The notes below the pieces were generated by a model that did no database searches, was not told the origin of the DNA, and worked only from the letters and a program-made list of their open reading frames with translations. Positions 38,395-48,647 of a stretch of 64,000 bases of DNA are shown here, one piece after another. The position numbers and the translations under genes were made by a program. The stretch comes from Candidatus Absconditabacteria bacterium (GTDB lineage: Bacteria > Patescibacteriota > Gracilibacteria > Absconditabacterales > Absconditicoccaceae): positions 6,971 through 70,970 of the forward strand of contig JAQUVI010000002.1 in the NCBI GenBank assembly GCA_028693445.1. Direction: 5' to 3'. Positions within the stretch are counted from its first letter, which is position 1. Each line of letters opens with the position of its first letter.

Positions 38395-39888
38395 ATGAGA
38401 AAAATCTGATTGTTATTATTGATAATTCTAAGTATTATAAGTCCAGTTTTTGCCGAATATTGATTGACTTTGGAACAATTTTTGAATACTTATGTTAATG
38501 TTGTTGTGCAAGATCAAATAATTCCTGATACTTATCGTTATATAGAACTTAAATATCCAAATATTTCACCATCAACAAAATTATATGAAACTTTACAAAA
38601 AGCTGTATATTTGGATTTGTTTCCAAACGCAGATATAGAACTACCGCTGGATAAACAAATTACTCAAGAACAAGTTATGAAAATAGTTTCTTCATCGTTT
38701 GAAATTGATGTTTTTGTAAATAAAAAATCATTGGTAACTGTTGATTGGTTAAAAGATGTTTTATTGGAAATTCAATATATAAAATCAAATAATTTGTCTG
38801 TTGATAATCTTCCTTTTAATCAAAAAAATGAGATTATTGATAATCCTTTGTTTTTGGATATATATAAAAAACTTCAAGATAATTATATATCAGATAGTTG
38901 ACTTGATCAAAAATCTTTGTTGTATTGAGCAATTAAATGATTTGTAGAATGATTAAACGATCCTTATACTTCATTTTTTCCACCTACAGAAACTAATCTT
39001 GTTTTGGATGAGTTACGTGGTGAATATTATGGTATTGGTGCTTATGTGGAAATGAATAAACCATGAGAGCTTATTGTTGTTTCTCCTATAAAAGGTTCTC
39101 CAGCAGAAAAAATTTGACTTCTTGGATGAGATAGAATTGTTCAGATAAATGACAAATTTGTTGATAAAGATATGTCTTTGACTTTGGCAACTTCGATAAT
39201 TAAATGACCAAAATGAACTTCTGTTAAATTAAAAGTTTTAAGAGATGGTAAATTATTGGATTTTGATGTAATAAGAGATAAAATTGTTATTAATAATGTT
39301 GAATCCAAAATTTATACTGAAAATAATTTAAATACATGTTTGGTTGCTATTTCTATGTTTGATTTTGGTGTAGCTAGGGATTTTCAAAAAATTATGACAG
39401 ATTTGTCTGATAAAAAATGTGTAAAATATATATTTGATGTCAGAAATAATCCAGGTTGATGATTGGATGAAGTTGTTCGTATGCTCAATTATTTTGTGCC
39501 AAATTGAGAGACTTCTGTGATTATTAAATCTAGATTTATTACAGAAGAAATAATTGCTTGGGATGTGCCTTCTGTAAAGATTCAAAATATTCCTGTGCGT
39601 GTGTTAATTAATCAATGATCAGCTTCAGCTTCAGAAATTTTTGCATGAGTTATCAGAGATTATGTACCAGGTGTTTTACTCGTTTGAGAAAAAACTTTTG
39701 GTAAATGATCAGTGCAAGAACTTTTTAATTATGAAGATGGAAGTATGTTGAAATATACAATTGCAAAACGATATATGGGTAAATCTCAAATAAATATTGA
39801 TAAAATATGAATTTCTCCGGATAAAATTCTTGTTAATAAAAAAGATACTCCAGAGGATGAAGTATTGGAATGGGCTATTCTTAATTAG
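38395..39888 (+). CDS. S41 PDZ-containing peptidase with S-layer-like N-terminal part
   Basis: This 497-aa exported protease has a signal peptide (KIGLLLLIILSIISPVFAEYG). An N-terminal helical part with repeats like an S-layer or peptidoglycan-binding domain follows. YGIGAYVEMNKPGE and SPAEKIGLLGGDRIVQIN form a PDZ domain. The catalytic Ser is in VLINQGSASASEIFAG and the Lys in GEKTFGKGSVQ. It acts outside the membrane. Most glycines, for example in GGGLDE (NNPGGGLDE) and GGDR, are TGA. The TAG stop is immediately followed by 21 heptamers. Confidence 0.9.
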
Positions 39889-40035
39889 AACTTAGAGCTT
39901 AGAACTTAGAACTTAGAGCTTAGAACTTAGAACTTAGAGCTTAGAACTTAGAGCTTAGAACTTAGAGCTTAGAGCTTAGAACTTAGAGCTTAGAACTTAG
40001 AGCTTAGAACTTAGAGTTTAGAAATTAGAACTTAG
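39889..40035. repeat. Heptamer array, 21 units
   Basis: These are exactly 21 consecutive 7-nt units (147 nt), mostly AACTTAG and AGCTTAG. The last copies degrade to AGTTTAG and AAATTAG. It starts one base after the stop codon of the S41 protease, and the nrdR gene lies beyond. Confidence 0.95.
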
Positions 40036-40058
40036 TTTTTTGATTAGAGTGAATTTTC

Positions 40059-40493
40059 CTAATCTATAAATTTTTTGAAATCTTCGAGGTTGTTGAATGA
40101 TCTATATACAGAAGCAAATCTTACGTAAGCTACGGCATCTATATTTTTTAAAGCTTTAACTACATCGTCTCAAATTTGAGTTGAACTTACTTCGTTTCCT
40201 TCGCTAGATCGTTGAGTTTCTAAACTATTTAACAATCATTCTAATTCTTCTTGATTAATATCTCTTTTTGCGAAAGAAAGAAGTAATGCTTTTTTGAGTT
40301 TTTGTCTATCATACATTTCTTTTGTTCAATCTTTTTTGATAACAATTAATTCTGTTGTTCATTTTCTTTCGAAAGTTGTAAATCTATTGTTGCAAAATTC
40401 ACACTCTCTTCTACGTTTGATAGTTTGTCAGCCTTCTATACTTCTCGAATCTATAACTTTTGTATCCATATTATTGCATTTTGGGCACTTCAT
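40059..40493 (-). CDS. nrdR: Transcriptional repressor NrdR
   Basis: This 144-aa protein has the zinc ribbon CPKCNN (with CEFCNNRF as the second pair) and an ATP cone beginning ELIVIKKDGTKEMYDRQKL with ALLLSFAKRDIN. It follows the standard NrdR layout and length. It senses ATP/dATP and represses ribonucleotide reductase genes; none is in the window. It sits 5 nt downstream of the 725-aa gene, so it is likely the last gene of that operon. Confidence 0.93.
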
Positions 40494-40498
40494 AATTA

Positions 40499-42676
40499 TT
40501 ATTTAGGAATAAAAAAACGTTTGTTGTAATAAGTCATGTTTTTGAGGTATCATTTGAATCGAAGATAATCTTCACCAGTAATTTGTTTTTGAATAGCCGG
40601 TATAGAGATCTTTTTTGTGAATTGGTCTCGGTTTTCTTCTCATATTCTCAAAAAATCTGGGTTATCATCTATATTTATTATCACTTGTAATATATCTTGA
40701 TATTTTTCGTAAATATTATTTATTATTGTGTTTCGGTTTTTTATTCATTTATTTGAAATATGAACAATATTTGTATTATATAAATTTATAAAAAAATCTT
40801 TGCTATTTGGCTGCTTTTTTGTTATTTTTGTGAGATATAACAAGAATCATAATAAAGTTTCTTTATGTTGTGCATAAATTTCTATCAATGTATTTCAATC
40901 AAAAAGTGTTTGTTTTTGATAGTTGTTTTTACATTCTTGATAGTAAGTTCTACTTATTCGAAAATCAATATTATAAAGATTCTCTTTGATATGATAGAAA
41001 TCAGTTTCATTTAAATTATCTAAAAGAATATTAATCAGATTTTTATTGTTGAAAAGATAGTCTAAATCTTGATAAATTGCTTTTATAAAGTTTGGGTTGT
41101 CTAATTGGACAAGATTGGATATTTCTTTTCAAAAACGTTCTTTGAAAAATTCTATTAAAAGTTTGTTTTTATTATATATTTTGATGTCTTTTGGATTTAT
41201 GTCTTGAAGTATTATAGCTAAAGCACTTTCGTCCAATAAACGTAAAATATGAAAGTTGGAATACGTATTTTTGGATGTGCTTTTGGTAGGTAAATAAAAT
41301 TTTTGTCTTCCAAGTCTCACGTTCTCTGATATATATTTATAATAAAAAATATTTTTTCCATAACTATAAAGCAATCATCAATAAGTGTGAAGTGCTGTTT
41401 CTTTGAGATTATCATAATTGTTTGATATCAATTCTTTGATTAAGTTTGGTTTGTATAATTTCAAAAATAAACTTTCTCATCTTGCTATCCAAAATCATCA
41501 GAGAAGAGTTATAAAAAAATTTAGAATTTTTTCCATAATTTTGGATTCTTTTTTGATTTTTTCTGGTATTTTAAGATTTTCTATACTTTCTCCATCATCA
41601 CCAATCCATGATCCAGAATCTTCTATATCATCTTCAAATGGATCTAATCATTCTTTTTTGAGGACTGTAATTATATATTTTTGTATACCAGAAAAGAAGT
41701 TTTTTTTGTAATGTTTATAGTCTGTAATATATAAAATACATTCGTTCCATTGACTATCATCTTTTAAAAAGCTTTTCATAAAGTTGTCTAATATTTCTTT
41801 ATTAAATAGCTTTGTTACTACAGATTCTATAATAAGAGTCATATTTGTATCCAAAAATAGATACCTTATAAGAATATCTGCGGGGAGAATGTACTGAAGT
41901 AGTTTGTTTTCTATTTGAGAAAAAGTGGTTTTACTACTATATGTTTGTATGTTTTGTGAAAAATTTTCTATTATACTTTGTTGATCGTTTTTGATTTCAT
42001 CAGCAAATAATCGTTTGTAAAATTCATTATCAGGAAATTGTTCACTTGTAAAAACTTTATTGTATTTTTGATAAGAATAAAATAAAAAGAAAAAAACCTC
42101 CACTTTGTTTAGTAATTTCTTTTTGATTCTATTAAAGGTTGTTTTATCTAGTTTTTTGCCAGTTTGTTGAAAAATAAATTCATAAAAATTGAAAAATAAT
42201 TCTATAAACCAATTATAATTATCTTCCTTGGTTTTGTATGGAAAATTTTTTATTTTTGCACTAAACACAAAAAATAGTAAATAAGTTGCATATAAAAAAT
42301 TTAAGAAAAAATCTTGTTCTTCATTTTCGAAGCAATCTCTAGTATATATACTAGCTATCAATGTTATGTTATTTCATACATTTGTAGGATTAAAGAACCT
42401 ATAACCATTTATGTTTGCGCTAGCGCAGTATCAATAATAAATATCTATATCTTTTTGTTTTACTTGATTGTTTTCTCAAAAGCCTATTTTGAATTCGAAA
42501 GGATCTATAGCAATATCAAAAAGATTTAATTTATAGTTTTCTACTATTTTTCTATTTATTACTGAGAAAAATTCTTTGGTTGAAATAAAAGATATAAACA
42601 TACTTGCGGGGTTTATTCATTGGTTTCATGTTTGTTCTGGAAAAAGCGAAAGTAATAATCTTTTGAAAAGTTGCAT
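40499..42676 (-). CDS. Very large unknown protein with a central membrane segment
   Basis: This 725-aa protein is not recognised. The N-terminal half is helical and aromatic-rich (many Phe, Tyr, Asn, Lys), with an early NPASMFISFISTKEFFS and SANINGYRFFNP. Around residue 385 lies a clear hydrophobic segment (ILNFFITLLWWFWIARG). The second half resembles the first in composition. No signal peptide is obvious. It is the largest unknown apart from the giant surface protein. It lies between the FKBP lipoprotein (25-nt gap) and nrdR (5-nt gap) in a four-gene minus-strand cluster. Confidence 0.8.
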
Positions 42677-42701
42677 GATTTTTAAGTGTAGTAATTAGCA
42701 A

Positions 42702-43220
42702 TTAAAGCACATATCATTCTCATGCTTGTTGCGGTTTTTCTATATTATCTATATGTATTTCGTATTTTGTTTTTTGTCGAGTTTGTGGAGGATTTATATC
42801 AAATACTATAAATGTATTTCATTTTTCATCAGTTTCGTGATCAATTATTTTACCTGTTGTTTTATCTAAAGTAACGATTGATCCTGTTTCTATAGGAAGT
42901 CATAGTTTTTCAAATACAAAAGCAGAAATGCGTTGTTGATTATAAATAGAATATTTATTTCAGTATCATTTTTCCGGATCTACATTTAATTTAAAACTCT
43001 GATTTATTTTTTTGTTTACTAAAGCTTCTTCTATTGCTTTTATTGTTTCAAGAGATCAGATAGTTATAGTTTTATTTCAATTTTCAAAAATTTCTCAATT
43101 TTCCAAAGTTCCCGTGTAAGAAAAAGTAACAATATCTCAAATCTGAATTTTTGATGATTTACTACATCACAATAGTCATAAAATACTTACTGATAATATA
43201 ATAATTATAATTTTTTTCAT
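42702..43220 (-). CDS. FKBP-type peptidyl-prolyl isomerase lipoprotein
   Basis: This 172-aa lipoprotein has a signal peptide with lipobox ILGLLGC (Cys19). An FKBP/SlyD-like domain follows: GDIVTFSYTGTLENGEIFENGN, LNVDPEKGYGNK, and a later TKYEIHIDNIE. Lipidation would anchor it outside the membrane to help fold exported proteins. Two glycines just before the Cys are TGA. The partner S41 proteases and ClpC in the window form the same general quality-control group. Confidence 0.87.
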
Positions 43221-43286
43221 ATTTATTTTTATAATAAAAAAATTTAATTAAGATTATCTATTTTGATCGGTCTTTCAATGTTTTTT

Positions 43287-43697
43287 TTATGGTTTCTTGA
43301 TAAAAAGTTTTTCGTAAAAAAATTGTCTTCGTGATTGCTGAGGTGATTCTATAAATGAATTTTTATTTTCTATTTCTTTTACTTCACCTGTATTATTTGT
43401 TGAGTCTATTGTTTGAAATTTGATTATAAATTCTTTTGATAAAAGTATATTGTTTTCGTGTTTTAAAAAATATTGTGCATATTCTGATCTTTCGTAGGGA
43501 AGTTGAAAATTTTCTGTAAAAGCTAATTCTAGCTTTTTTTGTTCTGATTGTAATGCTGTTTCTTCGATAGCTAATTTAATACTGTTGTAATTTACAAACA
43601 TTTTGGTAGCTACAAGTATAAGAAAAATATCTATTACTAACAATAGGTACTTTGAACGAGTAGGATGACGGAGTAATAATTCTTTGAGCTGGTTCAT
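43287..43697 (-). CDS. Hypothetical single-membrane-segment protein
   Basis: This 136-aa protein has a cytosolic N-terminus (MNQLKELLLRHPTRSKY). One membrane helix lies at about residues 18-36 (LLLVIDIFLILVATKMFV), and a charged extracytosolic helix (LAIEETALQSEQKKLELAF) follows. The rest is acidic and basic with no motif recognised. It contains no in-frame TGA. It is the first gene of the cluster down to nrdR. Confidence 0.7.
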   Translation of the reverse strand: MNQLKELLLRHPTRSKYLLLVIDIFLILVATKMFVNYNSIKLAIEETALQSEQKKLELAFTENFQLPYERSEYAQYFLKHENNILLSKEFIIKFQTIDSTNNTGEVKEIENKNSFIESPQQSRRQFFYEKLFIKKP

Positions 43698-43821
43698 ATT
43701 TTAGAATGTTAGAATTTGGATATTAGAACGTTAGTTTGATCTAAATACTAAAGTAAAGTATTGTTAATATACATAGAATTCGATTGAAAAAGCAAGAGAT
43801 TTAGTTAGTTTATAATTATAG

Positions 43822-44024
43822 AACTTAGAACTTAGAACTTAGAACTTAGAGCTTAGTGATTAGAACTTAGAATTTAGAATTTAGAACTTAGAGCTTAGTG
43901 ATTAGAACTTAGAATTTAGAATTTAGAACTTAGAGCTTAGTGATTAGAACTTAGAATTTAGAATTTAGAACTTAGAGCTTAGTGATTAGAACTTAGAATT
44001 TAGAACTTAGATCTTAGAACTTAT
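43822..44024. repeat. Heptamer array with 42-nt higher-order period
   Basis: Twenty-nine heptamers (203 nt). Within it, TGATTAG at 43857, 43899, 43941 and 43983 marks four turns of a 42-nt unit: AACTTAG, AATTTAG, AATTTAG, AACTTAG, AGCTTAG, TGATTAG. Such structure arises by repeated slippage or unequal exchange. The array runs straight into the second 99-nt element. The 470-nt gap 43698-44167 holds no gene. Confidence 0.93.
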
Positions 44025-44123
44025 CTATTCTATTTGTCGCTCTGAGTGAAACGAAGAGCATAATAGAAGATATAATTTAGCTATCCTCTTCGACAAGCTC
44101 AGAGGGACAAAGCTAAATTATAG
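44025..44123. repeat. 99-nt interspersed element, copy 2
   Basis: This copy matches 20878-20976 end to end, again directly after a heptamer array. A mutL promoter may lie within or after it (44124-44167). Confidence 0.9.
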
Positions 44124-44167
44124 GGCTTAGGGCTAAATTATAAAATTTAAACTATAAATTTGAAATA

Positions 44168-45934
44168 ATGGCAATACATAAATTACCTGAATATATGATA
44201 AATAGATTGAAAGCAGGAGAAGTGGTTGAAAGACCTGCTTCTGTTATCAAAGAACTTGTAGAAAATAGTCTTGATGCTTGAGCAACTCATGTTAAAATCA
44301 CTGTTAATGATTGATGAAAATCTTTGATTAGTGTAGAAGATAATTGAACTTGAATAGAACTTTCTGATATGGATTTATTGTTGGAGAGATATGCAACCTC
44401 AAAAATTAATTGAGAGCAGGATTTATATAATTTACAGAGTTATTGATTTCGTGGTGAAGCTTTGGCAAGTATTGCGGAAGTTAGTAAAACAAGTATTATT
44501 TCAAAAACTGCTTATGCAGAAATAGCTACTAAATTAACCAAAATACAAGAAAGTTTGGTAATGAAACATGTCCCAGTTTGATTTAAACATTGAACTATAG
44601 TTTCTATTCAAGATTTATTTTATAATGTACCTGCTAGGTTAAAATTTCTCAAATCTACACAGACAGAATATTTTTATTGTTATAATTACTTTGTAGAAGT
44701 GGCTTTGTTCCATTATGAAAAACATTTTACGTTGTTGAAAAATGATAAAGTAGCCTTTGATCTTCCTCCTGTTGATTGATTGATGGAAAGGATTTTACAG
44801 ATATGGAGAAAGGATCGATCCAAATATCTAAACCCTTTGGAGGCTGAAAATGAAAATATTCGTATTCAATGAGTTATATCTGACGCTGGATTGACATTTG
44901 GATCTGCTGAAACTGTAAAAATTTATGTTAATGGAAGACCAGTTATTGACAAAATAATTAAAAAATCTCTTTTGGATGCGTATGTAAGACAAATTACACC
45001 CGGTGAATATCCGTTTGCTATTTTAATGTTGACTGTAAAACCTTCATTTGTAGATGTAAACGTACATCCAAAGAAATTAGAAGTGAAATTTTTGGATCCA
45101 AATCAGGTGTTTTCATTGGTAAACGAATCTGTTAAAAGAACGTTGTGAATTCATAAAATAGTTGAAGTAGAACATAAAATTTCACAACGTTGATTTGATA
45201 AAAGTGGTTTTGTTAATTGGAATGATAGAAACGAAGGGGGAGAGGCGAAGGCGGAATCTCTATTTTCTTCTGATTCTGTTCCCCCTTCTACCGGTCAATC
45301 TGGATTTTCCCATATACAATCGTCTACGATTGGATTTTCTGGACAAGACTTTCAAGAAGAATTTTTTCATGAACAGTTGTGAACATATCAAGTGGTTGGC
45401 CAGGTTTGGAATAGTTATATTGTGCTTTCTACTAATGAATCTTTGTTTTATGTTGATCAGCATGCATTAGCAGAGAGAATTGCTTTTGAAAAAATGAAAA
45501 AAGCTGTATGATATGCAAAATCAGAATTATTGTTGCAGCCTTTGACTGTAGATATTCCCAAAAGAGGAGATATAGAACAAAAAATAGATCAGATTAATAA
45601 ATTATGATTTGATTGTTCTCTATTGTCAGAAAATAAGATTATTGTTTATGCTGTCCCTCAAATTTTTAGTGTGTATAAAATTGATATAGACAATCTTTTT
45701 ACCTATATTTTAGCTTTGGAAAAAATAACATTTGATCATGTTTTGGATGCTATTTTTGCTACAAAAGCTTGTAAAACTTCTATAAAAGCTGGAGATACTT
45801 TGTCATACGAACAAATGACTCGTCTTTTAAAAGATGGATTTGAATATATTGAGTGAATGTTTGTTTGTCAGCATGGAAGACCATTTTTTGTCAAAATCGA
45901 GAAGAAAACTATAGATAAATTTTTTGATAGATAG
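44168..45934 (+). CDS. mutL: DNA mismatch repair protein MutL
   Basis: This 588-aa protein has the GHKL ATPase start [27 protein letters not shown], where the glycine after DA is TGA. The ATP lid GG and the VEDNGTGI motif glycines are also TGA. The C-terminal dimerisation domain retains the nicking-endonuclease signature [22 protein letters not shown] and CQHGRPFFV. This MutL should therefore nick DNA on its own, as in bacteria without MutH. The gene lies between heptamer arrays on both sides. No mutS is in the window. Confidence 0.95.
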
Positions 45935-45939
45935 GTTTT

Positions 45940-45979
45940 TAGAATTTAGATCTTAGAATTTAGAACTTAGTATTTAGTA
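45940..45979. repeat. Short heptamer array after mutL
   Basis: A handful of AATTTAG, ATCTTAG, AACTTAG and ATTTAG units just after the mutL stop, the third array near mutL. Confidence 0.75.
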
Positions 45980-46059
45980 TACGATTAAAAATTTTAACTT
46001 GTTTTTCTTATTAGGATTGTTATTTATTATAGGATTTTACTCGTTAAATAATTTTTGTG

Positions 46060-47304
46060 ATGCAAAAAAAAGTAACAAAAGGGACTGGTGCGTTTTATGA
46101 TATAGAACTCACATTGACAGCTGATGATTATGCAAAATGAAAAGAAAAAGCATTGAAAGAATTTCAAAAAGATCTTACTTTGCCTGGATTTAGAAAAGGA
46201 TTTGTACCTATGCATTTGGTAGAGGAACAAGTTCAACCAGAATATGTTTCTTTGAGTATTTATGAGCATCTTATCAATAAATGATTGCAAGAAGTTGTTG
46301 CTGAAAACGCTACAATAAGATTTGTTGGTGAACCTTATGATATGAAACAAGATAAAAAAGATGATGATACAATTGTTTCTTTGAAATTGGATATTTTTCC
46401 AGAAGTTGAGGTAAAAAACAATGATTGGACATCTCTTAGTATGAAAAAAATTTCTCCAAAAGCGACAAAAGAAGAAATTGACGAAGCTATGATTCGTCTC
46501 AAAAAAAACTATGCTGACTATAAAGATGCTGATGTTATGGCTCGTCATAGCATTTCAAAAGTATCTATGTCTTTTGTGGATAAAGATTGAAATGAGGTTG
46601 ATAAAGGTACTTTGTATGTAGGAGAACAAGAGTTTGATGAATTTCCGTTTTTTGTAGATACTTTTGTTGGAAAGAAAAAATCAGAAGAATTTTCTATAGA
46701 ATATAAAAAAGATTTACCTCCAACAGTTCAAACCAAAAAACCTGAAGCCAAACCTACAAAAATATTGTTTACTTTGACTGATATCAAAGATGTTGTTTTG
46801 CCAGAAATCAATGAGGAAACATTGACAAGACTTTTTGGAAAAGAATCTGAAGTAAAAAATGAATCAGATTTGTTGAAATATATAGATGATAGTATTTCTG
46901 CTCAAAAATTTGATACAGAACTTATAAAAGAAGTAGAAGATTTTTTGAAAATAATAAGAGATAAATATATGGAAGTTAATATTCCTCAAACATTACTTAA
47001 TCAAGAAGTACATGTAAGATTGGAGAATTTGGAAAAAAGATTTTGAGGAAAAGAAAAAATGGAAGCATATTTTAAACAAATGGGAGATGAAAAAGCAAAA
47101 ACTTTTGTAGATGATATTTCTTTGGCAGCAAAAGAGAGTTTGGAAAAATTCTTTATTTTGCAAAAAGTTGCTGATGAATTAAAATTGGATATTAACTGGG
47201 AAAAACCAGTTGATTTAGAAATAGAAAGAAAATTATATGATAAACTTACTGGTGGTGACACAAAAGGAGGGGATAAGAAAGTTAAGAAAACTACTAAGAA
47301 ATAA
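46060..47304 (+). CDS. tig: Trigger factor
   Basis: This 414-aa ribosome-bound chaperone has the N-terminal ribosome signature LPGFRKGFVP. A central PPIase-like region follows, with the conserved ordering LFTLTDIKDVVLPEINEE. The C-terminal substrate-binding arm is helical and ends in a basic tail of Lys/Thr. It binds nascent chains near L23. TGA glycines lie in the N-terminal domain and before GKEKMEAY. A nearby repeat cluster (47321-47427) follows. Confidence 0.92.
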
Positions 47305-47320
47305 TTTTTTGGTCAGGTAT

Positions 47321-47427
47321 GTCATTCCCGCTTTAAGAATTTGGAGCGGGAATCTAACTAATTATCAAAGATTCTGACTCTATCCCTGCTCCAACTGGCA
47401 ATGCTGGGATGACAATGTCGGAATGAC
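47321..47427. repeat. Cluster of palindromic elements, one nested
   Basis: A complete inverted-orientation copy lies at 47321-47354 (GTCATTCCCGC...GCGGGAATC). At 47370-47427 an outer GATTCTGACTC ... GTCGGAATGAC pair encloses a second, ATCCCTGCTCC...GCTGGGATGAC, unit, so one copy seems to have landed in another. Intergenic between tig and the 64-aa gene. Confidence 0.8.
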
Positions 47428-47475
47428 AAGATTGGTATAAAAATTAAAACTAATTTTATAAAGTAAAATTAATAA

Positions 47476-47670
47476 ATGTTTCGTTTTCTTTGGGATTTTA
47501 TTAGATATCCGTTTGATTCCAACAAACAAAACAACAAGTTTTCATCTTTTTTGAAAATGTTATTTAAACAATATCCAGCAATATTTTGGATACGCCCTAA
47601 TTTTAAAAAAATATTGGCGTTGCCAATGTTGATTATTTATTTTATTTTTGGGAAAATAAGACAAAAATAA
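47476..47670 (+). CDS. Small basic membrane-associated protein
   Basis: This 64-aa protein (FRFLWDFIRYPF, then LPMLIIYFIFGKIRQK at the end) is basic with one hydrophobic C-terminal helix. It has no in-frame TGA and a terminator right behind. It is of unknown function, with the look of a small inner-membrane protein. Confidence 0.6.
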   Translation: MFRFLWDFIRYPFDSNKQNNKFSSFLKMLFKQYPAIFWIRPNFKKILALPMLIIYFIFGKIRQK

Positions 47671-47674
47671 AAAA

Positions 47675-47701
47675 AGCCAGCCTCTTTTTTGGGAGCTGGC
47701 T
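47675..47701 (+). terminator. Rho-independent terminator
   Basis: Stem AGCCAGC/GCTGGCT with a long T-rich loop, followed by ATATTTTTT. Confidence 0.8.
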
Positions 47702-47708
47702 ATATTTT

Positions 47709-48566
47709 TTAATCTTCATCTACATTTATATCTTCGTAATTTTCTTTATAATAATTTTTGATTTTTTTAAGTATTGTTGCTAGTTTTTCTGAATCAGCTA
47801 AATCTGATTTATTTATGGTTACTTTGCTACTGAAATAACGATTAAATCATGCTCTTTTGATCTTTTTTAGAAAGCTTTCTAGTTTTAAAGTTCATTCTCA
47901 TGGTAATAAATGTCAATCTCCGACTCTATTTTTATCTGAGAAATAAAGTACTGATACATATGGTAAAAATGATGATAATTTTCTAATAAAATCATTTTCC
48001 AATACATCTGCATCAAAATTTGCTATATCTAATCACAAATAACAACCATATTTTTTAATTATTTCTACTACATTAGTAAAACGATATTTTGGTATAGGTA
48101 ATGCAAATAAACTAGAATCTTCTGGATTGATAATACTGAAATGTATATGTTTGTTGTCTTTTTTGTATGCTTCTAGATTGTCAGCCAAAAAGTTAAATGA
48201 TTTCATATTAAAAAATTTTGGAGCGTTTATTGTAATGGTATCAGCTCATGTTGCTTCACAAAGATCCAAAGCTTTGTTTAGTTCTTTTTGGTTTACATTT
48301 TCTGATACTTGAATAATTTTTATAGGTAAGTCATGTTTTTTTGATAATTTTTTTACATAACTGACATTTCGAGCATCAAAATTTTTCCATATAGCCAAAT
48401 CTATTCCGTCAAAACCAGCTTCTTTGGTTAATTCGAAAATTAGATCAAGTCCACAATTAGAAAAAGAATCACTACTCATCAAAAAACTTGGATTTCATTC
48501 ACTTTTGTTTTTTTCTGGAGCTTTTTTTCCATCTGATTCTTCTATATCGAAGAAGATATCTGCCAT
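47709..48566 (-). CDS. Xylose isomerase-like TIM-barrel protein
   Basis: This 285-aa protein has AGFDGIDLAIWKNFDARN and KKHDLPIKIIQVSENV near the N-terminus. A metal-site arrangement follows: CYLGLDIANFDAD, and VSVLYFSDKNRVGDGHLLPGEGTL. This is the AP-endonuclease-2/xylose isomerase-like barrel pattern, in which His/Asp/Glu side chains bind divalent metal. The N-terminal 25 residues are acidic and Lys-rich. The substrate (sugar phosphate, DNA or other) cannot be decided. A long extended DVDED tail ends it. Confidence 0.82.
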
Positions 48567-48647
48567 AGGTTATGTTTTAAGTGCTAAATTATTTAAAGTA
48601 TAATTCTTTTTTTTAAAAAAGCAAATTTTTGATCTTTTTTTGTTTTA

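Noticed and set aside
39889-40035. A possible CRISPR array because of the regular repeats.
   Set aside because: The unit is only 7 nt with no spacers, and no cas genes are nearby; it is a simple tandem repeat.
45260-45463. A basic minus-strand open frame overlapping mutL.
   Set aside because: It lies fully inside mutL, whose motifs run through on the other strand; it is a shadow frame.
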